64,000 nucleotides of DNA from Acidobacteriota bacterium (lineage in GTDB: Bacteria; Acidobacteriota; Holophagae; Thermotomaculales; Thermotomaculaceae), in contig JALSOA010000130.1 of the NCBI GenBank assembly GCA_026986725.1, positions 1 to 64,000 of the forward strand, written 5' to 3'. Position 1 is the stretch's first letter, and each line of letters opens with the position of its first letter. The notes beneath the pieces are model-generated. The model was not told the origin of the DNA, searched no databases, and saw only the letters and a list, made by a program, of their open reading frames with translations. Shown one piece after another: positions 33,833-42,845 of the stretch. The translations under genes and the position numbers were made by a program.

Positions 33833-35788
33833 ATGAAACATCTAAGGACAGTTGGTAGATATAAAATTGAATCAGTGCTTGGAGAAGGTGCAATGGGGGT
33901 TGTGTACAGAGCTCACGACCCCATTATTAAGAGGACTGTTGCAATTAAACTTATCAAGGTTGATGAGGGGATCTCCGAACAGGAAAAAAAGGAATTTTAT
34001 GAAAGGTTTTATAGAGAGGCACAGATTGCAGGCACATTGAATCATCCAAACATTGTGGGGATATACGACATTGGAGAAGAGCAGGGGATACCTTACATTG
34101 CAATGGAGTTTGTGGAGGGGGAGACTCTTGCTTCAATAATTGCAAAAAAGGGAAAACTTGATGTTGAAACATGTATAAAGATCGTTTCTCAACTTGCATC
34201 AGCCCTTGATTATGCACATAAAAAAGGAATTATTCACAGAGACATTAAGCCCGGTAACATACTTGTTGATAAAGAATTAAAATGCAAAATAATGGATTTT
34301 GGGATTGCAAAACTTCAGAACTCATCTTTAACTCAGACTGGCACTTTCCTCGGTACACCCAGTTATGCTTCGCCGGAACAGATTATGGAAGGCAAGGTTG
34401 ACCATCGTTCGGATATATTCTCCCTGGGGATTGTTACCTATGAAATGATAACAGGGACTTTACCATTTAAAGGCCAGTCTCTTTCGTCAATACTTTACAA
34501 GATAGTACATGAACCACCGGCTCCAGTGGAGAATGTTCAGGAAATAGGGTTTACTGAAGACTCATGGAATGCTGTTTTTAATAAAGTTTTTGCAAAGAAT
34601 CCGGATGAGAGGTACCAGTCTGCCAAGCAGTTTTCAAACGATTTAATAAGGGCTGTTAAACTTACCAGATCTCAAAAAACAAGGATAAAAGAACTTTTGT
34701 CTGACACTGGACTTGACAGCTCTGTTTCAATGATTGAGAAGGAACTTGCAAGAAATGAATATGAAATGATAAGGGCGAAAGAGGTTTCTGAAAAAAAGAC
34801 TACAAGGAAGTCTGTCATTATATGGGTTGTTCTTCTCCTTGCTCTTGTTGGATTTGCAGGGGGATACTATTATACGAACGGTGAGATAATAAACAGTATA
34901 AACGAAAGCCTTGGGGAGATACTTCCCTTTACCCTGAAGAAGAGGGTTAGAATTGAGTCTGAGCCTCAAGGAGCGGATATCTACATAAACGATCAGTATA
35001 TGGGGAGAACACCTGCAACGGTGATTTTAAAGGGAAAAGATGGAGAGCAAAAGAGGATAGTTTTAAAAAGGGATGGATACAAACCTGTTGACACCAATTT
35101 CTTTTTTGCTAAAGATTTAAAAAAATTACACTATAAACTCGAATCATTGTACACCACCATGAGTATAGTAACTGACCCTCCTCAAACTACTGTATTTATC
35201 AATGGTAAAAGCAGTTGTGTGACACCTTGTGAGGTTAAGATTGATACCTCAAGGGAAAATGTCCTTGTTTTCAAGGCTGAAGGGTACAGGGACAAAACAA
35301 TAGTTTTAAAACCTGGAGAAATACTCACAAGCAAGGTTGTACTTGATGTTATCAGAATACCAGGATATCTGGTACTTGACACAGAGTTCCCTGTTAAACT
35401 GTATGTTTTGAAAAGGGGCAGGTGGAAATACCTCGGTGAATTTAAGAATGCAAATTCTGTACAACTTGATGCAGGCACCGTTAAGTTAAGGGTTGAGAAC
35501 AAAAAGTACTTTTACGACCAGGTATTTATGGAAGAAATAGTTGGTCACAAAAAAACCACATTGAAATTGCCTCCATTGGGTATAATTAAAAAGATAGATG
35601 TTGCACCTCTTTACGCTGAGGTTTATATTGATGGTATAAGTGTTGGCGAGACACCAATATTTAACATCAGGGTGGTTGCGGGAACCCATAAGATAAAGTT
35701 TGTAAACCCTGACGATAATAGCGTGAAAGAGAAAACCATTGAAGTCAGGGCAGACAGAGAATTGGTGATAAAGGAAAAGTTAAGATGA
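33833..35788 (+). CDS. Transmembrane Ser/Thr protein kinase with extracytoplasmic PEGA repeats
   Basis: 651 residues. The N-terminal eukaryotic-like (PknB/Hanks-type) kinase domain (about 9-275) has the glycine loop LGEGAMGVVY, ATP-binding Lys39 in VAIKL, catalytic HRDIKPGN (about 134-141), DFG (about 154) and SPEQ in the activation segment; all key residues are intact. A single membrane helix follows at about 327-347. The outer part carries three PEGA-type modules starting near 372, 442 and 584 (for example ESEPQGADIYINDQYMGRTP, VYIDGISVGETP), which usually bind cell-surface ligands or carbohydrate. It is the first gene of a three-gene cluster whose next gene starts 4 bp inside it. Confidence 0.92.
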   Translation: MKHLRTVGRYKIESVLGEGAMGVVYRAHDPIIKRTVAIKLIKVDEGISEQEKKEFYERFYREAQIAGTLNHPNIVGIYDIGEEQGIPYIAMEFVEGETLASIIAKKGKLDVETCIKIVSQLASALDYAHKKGIIHRDIKPGNILVDKELKCKIMDFGIAKLQNSSLTQTGTFLGTPSYASPEQIMEGKVDHRSDIFSLGIVTYEMITGTLPFKGQSLSSILYKIVHEPPAPVENVQEIGFTEDSWNAVFNKVFAKNPDERYQSAKQFSNDLIRAVKLTRSQKTRIKELLSDTGLDSSVSMIEKELARNEYEMIRAKEVSEKKTTRKSVIIWVVLLLALVGFAGGYYYTNGEIINSINESLGEILPFTLKKRVRIESEPQGADIYINDQYMGRTPATVILKGKDGEQKRIVLKRDGYKPVDTNFFFAKDLKKLHYKLESLYTTMSIVTDPPQTTVFINGKSSCVTPCEVKIDTSRENVLVFKAEGYRDKTIVLKPGEILTSKVVLDVIRIPGYLVLDTEFPVKLYVLKRGRWKYLGEFKNANSVQLDAGTVKLRVENKKYFYDQVFMEEIVGHKKTTLKLPPLGIIKKIDVAPLYAEVYIDGISVGETPIFNIRVVAGTHKIKFVNPDDNSVKEKTIEVRADRELVIKEKLR

Positions 35789-37149
35789 AAATTCTTGCTA
35801 TTTTATTACTCATTGCAAATTTAAACGCCTCCAACGATTTAAGGATATATGAGAGTGGGATGGCATTCCTTTTAAATCAGAATTATTCAGAAGCCATGAA
35901 GGAATTTCAAACCCTTGTTGAGCAATACCCTGGCTCTGAAAAGGCTGACGATGCCCTTCTTGAAATGGGGAAATACAACTATAAAATAGGAGATATGGAA
36001 AAGGCTCTCACTTACTTCAATAAGATTATCAATAACTATAAAAAAAGTGATACATACGATAATGCACTTTTTTATAAAGCAATGATACTTCTGGATAAGC
36101 AGAAGATTGACGATGCATACGAACTATTGTATAGAATAAAAACTGGAATTCCCGATTCTGATGTCCTTGACAGGGTGTACTATCATCTTGGTGAAATTAG
36201 CGGGTTGAAGGGAAACTATAAGCAGGGGTTGTTCTTTCTTTCAAGGATTTACATGAGGTTTCCTGAAAGCGATGTTTTTAAAGATTCTATGCAGCTTGCT
36301 TCGTACTTTTATGCAAAAATAAACAACCCACAAGAAGGACTAAAAATGCTTGCAATAGTTAATGAGGAAGGTTTTAACGATTACAAAAATGACCTTTATA
36401 CCATTAACCTTTTGAGGTTTTACTTAAAGAAAAAGTATTTAACACACAGGGTTTATTATCAGATGCCAAAACCCTGGATAATGGCAACCGATAAAATGGG
36501 GACTCTTTATTCTTATTCCAGGAAAGATGGCTATATTTACGAGATTAAAAAAGGAAGGATGAGGAAGTTCTCAACTCCATCTGATGTTACCTCAATGTGT
36601 TATTCTGAAAAGTATGGCTTCTTTTATTCAACATCCAACCGTGTCTTTGCAAGGAAAAGCAGGACATCCAGATCCTTTACGGATCAGGGTGAACCTTTAA
36701 AGTATTTGGTTTCAATTGCCATAGATTACTTTGGAAATTACTGGATATACGATAAAGACAGGGCGGTGGTTTACTGCTTTGACAAAAACGGGAAATTGAT
36801 AAAGAAAATAATCACCCCTGCAGATTATATCAAGGTGAGAAGAGACGGATCAATATTCATTGTCAGGGATTCAAGGAGTATTCTTGATGTCAGAAATAAA
36901 GAAGGTAAGAGTATTAAAATGCTCACATCATACAAAAAGATAATAGATATGGATTTCGATAACTTTGATAACATTTACCTCCTCTGTGATAAAGGAAAAA
37001 CTCTGGTTATTCTGAATCATGATTTTACCCTTTTTCAAAAGATTGACATATACAACATGCTTGGGGGTAAGTACTATCATATTGCTGTTGATGGAGATGG
37101 TTCAATATTTTTATCAAACAAATCCTCTGAAATAGTGAGGTTTGATTAA
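35785..37149 (+). CDS. Exported TPR + propeller-like protein of the kinase cluster
   Basis: 454 residues. Signal peptide MKILAILLLIANLNAS. Residues about 20-205 hold four or five TPR units of the YbgF/outer-membrane type (FQTLVEQYPGSEKADDALLEMG split after the first helix, FLSRIYMRFPESDVFKDSM). The C-terminal part (about 215-454) has NHL/beta-propeller-like blades (GTLYSYSRKDGYIYEIKKG in parts, DYFGNYWIYDKDRAVVYCFD, DGDGSIFLSN). Periplasmic or surface-exposed. It overlaps the kinase gene by 4 bp (ATGA) and its stop shares a base with the next ATG, implying coordinated synthesis. The function is inferred from context only. Confidence 0.75.
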   Translation: MKILAILLLIANLNASNDLRIYESGMAFLLNQNYSEAMKEFQTLVEQYPGSEKADDALLEMGKYNYKIGDMEKALTYFNKIINNYKKSDTYDNALFYKAMILLDKQKIDDAYELLYRIKTGIPDSDVLDRVYYHLGEISGLKGNYKQGLFFLSRIYMRFPESDVFKDSMQLASYFYAKINNPQEGLKMLAIVNEEGFNDYKNDLYTINLLRFYLKKKYLTHRVYYQMPKPWIMATDKMGTLYSYSRKDGYIYEIKKGRMRKFSTPSDVTSMCYSEKYGFFYSTSNRVFARKSRTSRSFTDQGEPLKYLVSIAIDYFGNYWIYDKDRAVVYCFDKNGKLIKKIITPADYIKVRRDGSIFIVRDSRSILDVRNKEGKSIKMLTSYKKIIDMDFDNFDNIYLLCDKGKTLVILNHDFTLFQKIDIYNMLGGKYYHIAVDGDGSIFLSNKSSEIVRFD

Positions 37150-39212
37150 TGAAGCGTCTTATTGTTGTTTTGCTTTCGGTGTTTATTGTGTTTTGGGCTT
37201 TTTCCTATGACTATGTTTCTGTTTTTAAACAGGGGGAAGAGATATTCTTCAATTCTGATAATCAGGTAAATGCGATTCCGGTTTTTGAAAGAATTGTTCA
37301 GTCTTACGAACTCGGGGAATTACCTCAGGATGCTTACCCCATGTACATGAAGAGTCTTGAATACCTCTGCCTTCTTTACCTTAAAAAGGGGGACTCTGAA
37401 AGCTCTAAAAATATGCTCATTAAAATTATAAAGGTAAATCCTGCCCACAAGTTAAGCAGGTCTATATTCCCGAAAAAATTGAGAACTCTTTATTCAAATT
37501 TAAAAAAGAACCTTGTTGGTTACATAGATGTTAAGTGTCCTGTGCCTGATTATAAATGTATCGTTGATGGGAAGGATGCTCAAAAAGATGAAAGCGGGAA
37601 AATACCTGTGCTTGAGGGAAAGCATGTTGTTGAAATTACAAAGCCGGATTACAGCACTGTAAAAAAAGAGGTCAACATTAAGGTTGGTAAAACCGTAACC
37701 ATTGATGCTCCTATAATCAGGATAAAGGCTTCGGCAACTATATTGACTTCTCCACAGGGAGTTAAGGTTTACCTTGATGGTGTTTTTATAGGTGAAACTG
37801 AAGGAAGTGCCCCTCTTGATTATTTAAAAGAGCATGTTGATACAATACAGAGCCTTGGTGTGACCCCTTCTGAGTTATCCGATTATTTTGTCATAAACAA
37901 TCTTGACAGAGGTGAGCACACCGTTGAATTAAAAAAAGATTGTTATGCCCCTTTAAAAGTTATTCTCGACATTAAAGAGTTAAAGGATTACTTTTATAAA
38001 CCATTTGTGTTAAATAGAAGTGTTGGTTATCTGAACATTGAAAGCGGGGTATTCGGGTTAAACGGTGATGTTTTTGTTGATGGCAGAAGGGTTGGAAGTT
38101 TGCCTATTTTGAAACTTGAGGTTTGTTCGGGGTCACATACCGTAAAGGTGGCTTTCCCTTCTGGTTTCTTTATAAAAACGATCAATGTTTCAAAGGATGA
38201 AATAGTTAAGGTTAATGCAATTCCCAAACCCTCGCTGCTTTATGTGGGTACAAAGCCTTTGAAAAGCGGGATGGTTAATTTCCAGGGGTTTGAGAAACTG
38301 CTTGTTTCTTCATTAAAACAGATAAAGATATTCAATGCCTCTTACAACCCTGATTACCTGAGTTCAATTGACAATCTGCTAAATGGGGAGAAAAACACAA
38401 TAGAAAAGGTAAAGCAGGATTACGGACAATCACTTATTGTTTTTGGCATTGAAAAGAGGGTAAGGTTGAGAAGATATATTGACTTTTACATATTCAATAC
38501 AGACTTCTTTAAAATTGAAAAGATCACTTTAAATCCCGCAAATATGGAAGATGTTAAAAAACTTATTTCATTTATAAGCAATATCCCACAAATGGTTGAG
38601 TACTCCGCCGATATTACAGTGGTTAGAGACCCTTCAATCAATCGGGTGGTGGTTGTTGAAAGCAATAATGATGCCTTGAAATGTGGAGATATCATTGTTT
38701 CTGTTGATGGAAAAGAGGTTCATACTGAAAAAGAGGTGTATTCCTCAATGAAATCGCCGTCTGTAAAGGTTACTTTAAAAAGGGAGAAACAGGAGTTAAC
38801 CGTTGATGTTTCAGTTAACAAAAGGCCTACACAGATAAGACAGAACCTGCAGTCTCTCTGTTACAATGCTGCATATCTGTACTATGTATCAAACATTAAT
38901 AACCCTGACTTTGACGATGTTGAAAAGAACTCTGCAAAACTCAATCTTGGGATATGCTATTTAAGATTTGGTATGTTTGAGAATGCCTTTGATGTGTTTT
39001 CAACAGTTACGCTTCCGGATTCACCCGGAGTATCTGCTGGCACAATACTATTTTTAAAGGGTGTATGTTATCAGGAGATTGGTTTATGGTCAGACTTGCA
39101 GATGCTGTTTAAAAATTACAACTTCAATAAAGATGCAACCGTAATCAATTCCCATGGTTTTAAAGTTAAAGACCTTATTGATTTTACCCATGCTTATTTG
39201 AAGGCTCATTAA
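37149..39212 (+). CDS. Exported TPR/PEGA/PDZ protein of the kinase cluster
   Basis: 687 residues. Signal peptide (about 1-19). The order is TPR-like helices (20-115), three PEGA-like modules near 128, 195 and 294 (KCIVDGKDAQ, VKVYLDGVFIGE, GDVFVDGRRVGSLP), a middle alpha-beta region, a PDZ-like domain near 495-560 (VVVVESNNDALKCGDIIVSVDGK split) and C-terminal TPR helices. No protease active site is visible. PEGA modules shared with the kinase suggest that the two recognise the same ligand or surface. Periplasmic. The start directly abuts the previous stop. Confidence 0.75.
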   Translation: MKRLIVVLLSVFIVFWAFSYDYVSVFKQGEEIFFNSDNQVNAIPVFERIVQSYELGELPQDAYPMYMKSLEYLCLLYLKKGDSESSKNMLIKIIKVNPAHKLSRSIFPKKLRTLYSNLKKNLVGYIDVKCPVPDYKCIVDGKDAQKDESGKIPVLEGKHVVEITKPDYSTVKKEVNIKVGKTVTIDAPIIRIKASATILTSPQGVKVYLDGVFIGETEGSAPLDYLKEHVDTIQSLGVTPSELSDYFVINNLDRGEHTVELKKDCYAPLKVILDIKELKDYFYKPFVLNRSVGYLNIESGVFGLNGDVFVDGRRVGSLPILKLEVCSGSHTVKVAFPSGFFIKTINVSKDEIVKVNAIPKPSLLYVGTKPLKSGMVNFQGFEKLLVSSLKQIKIFNASYNPDYLSSIDNLLNGEKNTIEKVKQDYGQSLIVFGIEKRVRLRRYIDFYIFNTDFFKIEKITLNPANMEDVKKLISFISNIPQMVEYSADITVVRDPSINRVVVVESNNDALKCGDIIVSVDGKEVHTEKEVYSSMKSPSVKVTLKREKQELTVDVSVNKRPTQIRQNLQSLCYNAAYLYYVSNINNPDFDDVEKNSAKLNLGICYLRFGMFENAFDVFSTVTLPDSPGVSAGTILFLKGVCYQEIGLWSDLQMLFKNYNFNKDATVINSHGFKVKDLIDFTHAYLKAH

Positions 39213-39224
39213 GGAGACAAAGCA

Positions 39225-39899
39225 ATGAAAAATGTGCTTGTCATTATAAATGAAAAGGGGACTTCCTCTCTGTCTTTTTTCCCTTTGTTGGATGAACTGC
39301 CTGCGAATTTTGCAGAAAAACTGTCTTTAATATTTCTGGATGAAGCGATCTCAGAAGGATTCCCCGTTGATAAAGGGTATTCAATATTTCTTGTCAACTT
39401 TAATCAAAAAGATATGGAAGAGATGGGAAAAAGATACAATAACTTTGTAAAGCCGATTGCTGTTAAAGGGAAAAGCTATCCTGAATTGATAAAAAACACA
39501 GTAAAAGCAATAGGGGATTTTGATAAGTATCTTTTTGTTAAGTCAAACATTATTCCCTATACAGAACCACAGCTAAAAGATTTTTTCTCAAGGCTGAATG
39601 TGCACGATATTGTATTCGGTTCTTTTGATGAAGAAGATTTTTACATCATAGGTTTTATAAAAGAGATCCTTAAAGAAATAACCTCTTTAAAGGAGATAAG
39701 TGAGGGTTCAATAGAAGAACTTTCTCTTGAAAAGAGGCTTGATGTTTACTATCTTCCTGAAAAAGCAATTGCAAACAGCGTTGAATCACTTACCGAATTG
39801 AGGAACAAACTCCCCCATTCCTCTGGCCTTGCAAGAAAGATTGACAACCTTATTCTGGAATTGACAAAGTACCACGGGGATGATATTGAGAAACTTTGA
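39225..39899 (+). CDS. DUF2064-like (glycosyltransferase-A related) protein, divergent
   Basis: 224 residues. The fold pattern MKNVLVIINEKG, then KYLFVKSNIIPYTEPQLKDF and DIVFGSFDEEDFYIIGF, parallels DUF2064 proteins, where the corresponding stretch is G-S-D-x-P-x-L-T and V-x-G-P-A-x-D-G-G-Y-Y-L-I-G. Here the Asp of GSD is replaced (SNI) and the DGG motif is lost (DEED), so metal or nucleotide-sugar binding may be impaired. The C-terminal 60 residues are helical. AAGGAG precedes the ATG. The 3' end overlaps thiL by 20 bp. Weak similarity; treat as a lead. Confidence 0.5.
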   Translation: MKNVLVIINEKGTSSLSFFPLLDELPANFAEKLSLIFLDEAISEGFPVDKGYSIFLVNFNQKDMEEMGKRYNNFVKPIAVKGKSYPELIKNTVKAIGDFDKYLFVKSNIIPYTEPQLKDFFSRLNVHDIVFGSFDEEDFYIIGFIKEILKEITSLKEISEGSIEELSLEKRLDVYYLPEKAIANSVESLTELRNKLPHSSGLARKIDNLILELTKYHGDDIEKL

Positions 39900-40824
39900 G
39901 CAGGAATTGATTAAGAGTCTTGAAAGAAGGCACAGATCAATAGGTGACGATTGTGCTTTATTTGAAAACTATGTTATCACAACGGATACCCTGGTGGAGG
40001 GGGTACACTTTTCCACTGACATTTCAACTCCGTATCAGGTGGGGGTAAAAACTGCCTGTGCAAATTTAAGCGACATTGCTTCAATGGGGGCAAAACCCCT
40101 GCATTTTCTTGTCTCAATATCTATCCCCTCTATTTTCAGGCATTTTCCTGATGATTTTTACAGGGGGCTTGAGGATGTTTTAAACAGGTTTGATGTTAAA
40201 CTTTTAGGGGGTGATACAACAGGTTCCCCCCATTCTATTTTTATCAACGGGGTTGCGATAGGTGAGGCATCAAAACCTGTTTTGCGAAGTGGGGCAAAGG
40301 TGGGAGATTATGTTTATCTGACAGGGGTAACAGGTTACTCCGCAATAGGTTTTTATTTGATAACTAATAAAATAGAGATAGAAAATCCGACCTATGCAAT
40401 TGCTGTAAAAAAACACCTTGAACCTGAGCCCCCGGTGAAAGAAGGAATGATAATTGGTGAAAACTCCATTGCAACCGCTATGATTGATATATCTGATGGT
40501 CTTTCAAAAGAGATAAGGCAGATATGCGAAAAGAGCGGTGTTGGGTGTGTCCTGTACTCAGAACTGTTCTTATTGCCTGAGATTGACCTTTTTCCTGAGG
40601 AAGAATTACTGAAGTTTTTTTTACACAGCGGAGAGGAGTATGTACTTCTGTTCACCTCTCCATTCGATGAAGATCACATAAAAAAATTTTTACCGGAAGC
40701 CTTTTTGATTGGAGAGATAACCGGTAAGAAAGGTGTTATGCTGGAGTACAGAGGTTCCCTTGTTAATCTGGGGGATTTTACCTATAATCATTTTGGAAAG
40801 GACAGGGGTATTTATTTTAGATGA
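39880..40824 (+). CDS. thiL: Thiamine-monophosphate kinase ThiL
   Basis: 314 residues. Phosphorylates thiamine monophosphate to thiamine diphosphate, the cofactor used by IorA among others. Motifs: SIGDDCALFEN (about 21-31), TTDTLVEGVHF, CANLSDIASMGAKPLHF, the ATP/metal-binding LLGGDTTGS and MIDISDGLSKEI. AIR-synthase-like ATPase fold, cytoplasmic. The ATG at 39880 lies within the end of the upstream gene, and the stop overlaps the next ATG (ATGA at 40821-40824). Confidence 0.94.
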   Translation: MILRNFEQELIKSLERRHRSIGDDCALFENYVITTDTLVEGVHFSTDISTPYQVGVKTACANLSDIASMGAKPLHFLVSISIPSIFRHFPDDFYRGLEDVLNRFDVKLLGGDTTGSPHSIFINGVAIGEASKPVLRSGAKVGDYVYLTGVTGYSAIGFYLITNKIEIENPTYAIAVKKHLEPEPPVKEGMIIGENSIATAMIDISDGLSKEIRQICEKSGVGCVLYSELFLLPEIDLFPEEELLKFFLHSGEEYVLLFTSPFDEDHIKKFLPEAFLIGEITGKKGVMLEYRGSLVNLGDFTYNHFGKDRGIYFR

Positions 40825-41333
40825 AAAAAAAGACATGGAAGAAGGTTTTAAAAGATATAAAAAGCGCATTGTTTAGTGAGCATTTAAGTCCACATTACAG
40901 GGCATTGTCTGCCGCAATAGGGATGTTCATTGCCTTCAGCCCTTTTCTGGGCTTTCACAACATAATTGCGATAAGCATTGCTATTGTTTTTAACAGGAAG
41001 ATAGACAAGATACTGATAATGGGTTTTACCTGGGTGAACAATCCTTGGACCACAGTCCCGATGTACCTTGCTGGATTTCGCCTTGGTGAGACTTTGTGTT
41101 GCCCAAACAATCCTTTTGATTTTTCCAAAATAAACTGGCACATATTTACAGTCTCAAACTTTCTGAACGGCAGAGCGTTTGGTTACTTAATTCACGATTT
41201 AAAATCGATAATGTTTCCCTTTTTTCTGGGATGCACAATACTTGGTCTGGTTGCTTCCATTGCAACATACTTTGTAATCCTTATAATCTTAAAAAGGAGA
41301 GAGGGAGATGGCACTGTATCGGTTAACTGTTAA
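40821..41333 (+). CDS. DUF2062 membrane protein
   Basis: 170 residues with three hydrophobic segments (about 34-52 IGMFIAFSPFLGFHNI, 54-75, and 134-156). The pattern SPHYRALSAAIGMFIAFSP and TWVNNPWTTVPMYLAGFRLG is diagnostic of DUF2062, a family of small inner-membrane proteins often beside glycosyltransferases or cell-envelope genes. Function unknown. Coupled to thiL by an ATGA overlap and overlapping yjbQ by 26 bp. Confidence 0.85.
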   Translation: MKKKTWKKVLKDIKSALFSEHLSPHYRALSAAIGMFIAFSPFLGFHNIIAISIAIVFNRKIDKILIMGFTWVNNPWTTVPMYLAGFRLGETLCCPNNPFDFSKINWHIFTVSNFLNGRAFGYLIHDLKSIMFPFFLGCTILGLVASIATYFVILIILKRREGDGTVSVNC

Positions 41334-41709
41334 AACAAATTCAAGGAATGAGATGATAGACATAACCTCCGAAATTGAAAAGTATTTAAAGGAAAATGGA
41401 TTTAAAGATGGAATTTTGACGGTTTTTGTCCCTCATACTACTGCTGCCGTAACTATCAATGAAAATGCGGACCCGTCTGTGAAAAGGGATATACTCTTCC
41501 ATCTTGCAAAACTGATCCCTTTAAATGCGGATTTCAAACATCTTGAAGGGAACTCGGATTCCCATATAAAAACCACCCTTGTGTCCCCCTCGATTTCGAT
41601 TATAGTTGAAAATGGAAACCTTGTGCTTGGAACATGGCAATCTGTTTTTTTCTGTGAGTTTGACGGTCCAAGAATGAGAAAAGTATATTTAAAATTCATT
41701 AAAGGATAA
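41308..41709 (+). CDS. YjbQ/UPF0047 family protein
   Basis: 133 residues, typical size. Features include TVFVPHTTAAVTINENADPSV, seen in two halves around residues 34-54, the metal-binding His pattern HLEGNSDSHIKTTLVSPS (about 73-90), and LGTWQSVFFCEFDGPR. The E. coli homologue YjbQ shows thiamine-phosphate-synthase-like promiscuous activity, which is notable beside thiL; the true role is unknown. GGAGAG precedes the ATG at 41308. prfB starts 10 bp downstream. Confidence 0.88.
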   Translation: MALYRLTVKTNSRNEMIDITSEIEKYLKENGFKDGILTVFVPHTTAAVTINENADPSVKRDILFHLAKLIPLNADFKHLEGNSDSHIKTTLVSPSISIIVENGNLVLGTWQSVFFCEFDGPRMRKVYLKFIKG

Positions 41710-41719
41710 AGGAGTTGGT

Positions 41720-42845
41720 ATGAGTGAACCTGCCATTGAAGAATTAAAGGAGAAGTTTGATCAATTAAAAGACAGGATAATCCCGATCAGGAGTTATCTT
41801 TGACCCTGAAAAAAGGGAGCTTCAATTAAAAGAGCTGGAAAATCAAACATCGGATCCCGATTTCTGGAGCAATAACGAGAAAGCTCAAAAGATTTTAAAA
41901 AGGATCTCCTCTATAAAAGATCAGATAACCCTCGCAAAAAGGATAGATTCTTTAAATGAGGAAGTTGATGTTTTATTCGAGTTTTTTGATGAAGGGGAAG
42001 ATGTGATTGATGAGATAAGGAATAAGGTTATGCAACTTGAAAAAGAGGTGTCTGATGCTGAAGTTAGAATGATGTTGAGTGGGCCTCATGACAGGAACAA
42101 TGCGATTCTTACAATTCACTCAGGATCGGGTGGCACTGAGTCTCAGGACTGGGCACAGATGCTTTTTAGAATGTACACCAGATACATTGAAAAAAAGGGT
42201 TTTGATTATCAGATAATTGATTATCAACCTGGTGATGAAGCAGGGATAAAAAGTGCAACCATACTTGTTAAAGGGGATTTTGCTTATGGGCTTTTAAAGG
42301 CGGAAAACGGGGTTCACAGGCTTGTAAGGATCTCTCCCTTTGATGCCAACAAAAGAAGGCACACCTCATTTGCTTCTGTGCTTGCTATTCCTGAACTTGA
42401 TGAGGAGATAGACCTTGAAATAAACGAAAAGGATTTAAGGATAGACACCTATCGTTCCTCCGGTGCAGGAGGACAGCATGTAAACACAACTGATTCCGCT
42501 GTTAGAATTACCCACCTGCCCACAGGCATTGTTGTGTGTTGCCAGAATGAAAGGTCTCAGATTAAAAATAGAGAAGTCGCGATGAAGATCCTGAAGGCAA
42601 GGCTGTATGAACTTGAACTGGAAAAGCAGAAGAAAAAACAGGAAGAGCTTGCTGGTGAAAAGAAAGAAATTACCTGGGGGAGTCAGATACGCTCCTATGT
42701 CCTTCACCCATACAGAATGATAAAAGACCATAGAACCGGCTATGAAACTGGAAATGTTGAACCTGTTTTAGATGGGGACCTTGATGAGTTTATCAAATCG
42801 TACCTTGTTATGATTGCCAGCAAAAAAGTGGAAGAAAAGACATGA
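41720..42845 (+). CDS. prfB: Peptide chain release factor 2, programmed +1 frameshift
   Basis: Full product of 374 residues made from two frames. Frame one runs from ATG 41720 to TGA 41801-41803 (27 codons, ending IRSYL). The ribosome slips +1 at CTT-T and continues from GAC at 41802 to the stop at 42843-42845. RF2 terminates at UGA and UAA. The joined protein has the tripeptide anticodon SPF at residues 205-207 and the catalytic GGQ at 250-252, the same numbers as in E. coli RF2, which supports the join. GGAG (41711-41714) precedes the ATG. Reading only the second frame from GTG 42003 would lose the N-terminal domain. The next gene overlaps by ATGA. Confidence 0.95.
41789..41803 (+). promoter_or_regulatory. 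RF2 programmed +1 frameshift site
   Basis: AGGAGT-TAT-CTT-TGA-C. The SD-like AGGAG sits 3 nt before the slippery CTT, the in-frame TGA is in the A site and is followed by C, a poor termination context. When RF2 is scarce, the ribosome slips to GAC, giving autoregulation. The spacing is identical to the E. coli site. Confidence 0.95.

Noticed and set aside
42003-42845. RF2 starting at GTG 42003
   Set aside because: The sequence before it, 41720-41801 plus a +1 shift, encodes the conserved N-terminal domain and the classic frameshift site, so the short version is an artefact.
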